From: Mesorhabditis belari | Lineage: Eukaryota; Nematoda; Chromadorea; Rhabditida; Rhabditidae | Assembly (NCBI GenBank): GCA_958450365.1 | Contig: CAUEEP010000908.1 | Location: forward strand, 248,001-312,000 | Direction: 5' to 3' | DNA length: 64,000 bases | Shown here: positions 63,263-64,000 of the stretch, piece by piece | Layout of the letters: every line of letters begins with the position of its first letter | Numbering within the stretch: position 1 is the stretch's first letter | Notes under the pieces: generated by a model | Databases searched by the model: none | Seen by the model: only the letters and a program-made list of their open reading frames with translations | What the model was told of the DNA's origin: nothing | Made by a program: the position numbers and the translations under genes

Positions 63263-64000
63263 ATGTGCAAAGCTACAGAGGAATCAAATGGAAACCAAGA
63301 ACAATTGGATACAAATCTCTATAGTAGGCAAATGTAAGCTTTAAATAAATCAGCTTAACTAAAGCAATATTTCAATGAACAATTTATCGAAATTTTCAGC
63401 AAATCTCATTTGTTTAATCTATTAATCTATTTTGAGTTCGCTTAAACTAAATAAATTAAAGTTTTCTCAAAATGAGCTTTCTGGATTGAATTTGAACGCT
63501 TTTAAAATATCAATTTTAAGCTGTCAAAAGTTGTATTTGTTAGCTAAAAATGTATTTTTTAAGTACAGCAATGTATAAATTATATTCCAAAAGTCCAAGT
63601 ATTCAATTCTATCCTTCAGATATGCTTTGGGTGAATCGGCGATGAAAAACCTCCGCCAAAGCTCGGTGCTCATCTCGGGAATCGGCGGTGTTGGAGTTGA
63701 GATCGCTAAAGTGAGTTGAGAAAGCTAACTTAAATTTGCTTAATTTTGTAACCTAATTTCGTATTCAGAATTTAATACTTGGTGGCATTCGTCATGTGAA
63801 AATTCACGATCAAAAAGAAGCCACTTGGTACGATCTATCCGCTCAATACTTTCTCCGAGAAGAGGACATTGGAAAGAATCGGGCAACGGCTTCGTTTGCG
63901 AGGTAAACCTTGCAAAATTAGATTTTGTCTTGGAAACTAAGTTCTTGAACTTCTAGATTAGCCGAGTTGAATGACAGTGTTACTTGCACACTCAACACCG
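63263..64000 (+). CDS. uba-1: Ubiquitin-activating enzyme E1 (UBA1 type), 5' end, continues past window
   Basis: Exons 63263-63333, 63620-63710, 63769-63902, 63957-beyond 64000; phases agree. Reading: [106 protein letters not shown]. This is the inactive adenylation domain at the N-terminus of E1 (Y(S)RQxYxLGxxAMxxL and GxGGxGxEIAKN motifs). The enzyme activates ubiquitin with ATP and passes it to E2s in cytoplasm and nucleus. The short N-terminal extension and four-exon layout fit nematode UBA1; UBA6/UBA7-type E1s are less likely. Start chosen as the Met just before the conserved TNLYSRQ. Confidence 0.9.

Overview
The window looks like nuclear DNA of a nematode, most likely a rhabditid-type worm. 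It is AT-rich. Genes are split into many short exons of 60-160 bases with GT..AG introns and TTTCAG-type acceptors. It has degenerate nematode telomere hexamers (TTAGGC), a serpentine-receptor-like gene, a nematode-type DUF229 gene and very many Tc1/mariner elements and foldback MITEs. Species cannot be told from the sequence. Exon models were built by hand from splice signals, reading-frame phase and comparison among paralogues inside the window.

Layout. 1-970: part of a 7TM chemoreceptor-like gene (minus). 1-7 kb: transposon graveyard (two mariners, a rearranged Tc1-like element, a LINE tail, a KRBA2-like integrase relic). 7.1-31.3 kb: three paralogous SLC17-type major-facilitator transporter genes, A (plus), B (minus) and C (minus). 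All three can be assembled into complete, phase-consistent frames of 483, 485 and 494 residues although their introns are full of mariners, MITEs and foldback repeats. 31.3-35 kb: repeats, one complete 80-residue secreted or anchored protein gene (minus) and two orphan exons (plus). 35.2-46.4 kb: a DUF229 gene (alkaline-phosphatase-like fold, type II membrane protein), over 11 kb long and heavily invaded by repeats. 46.4-50.8 kb: an intron-less 476-residue orphan gene and a protein-kinase gene missing its glycine loop (both minus). 51-62 kb: a DD37D-type (maT-like) element, a small duplicated zinc-ribbon locus, a second broken kinase copy, foldback elements, a Tc1-like relic and a mosaic inverted duplication of the 46-48 kb region. 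63.3 kb to the end: the first four exons of an E1 ubiquitin-activating enzyme (UBA1 type).

The protein-coding genes are not an operon: strands alternate and spacing is large. The main functional unit is the transporter cluster, which arose by tandem duplication; genes B and C share almost identical first exons and flanking intron. The most unusual pattern is that several small tandem repeats are anchored exactly on exon-intron junctions (gene C exon 1 donor, gene C exon 3 acceptor, kinase acceptor, gene B exon 5 donor).
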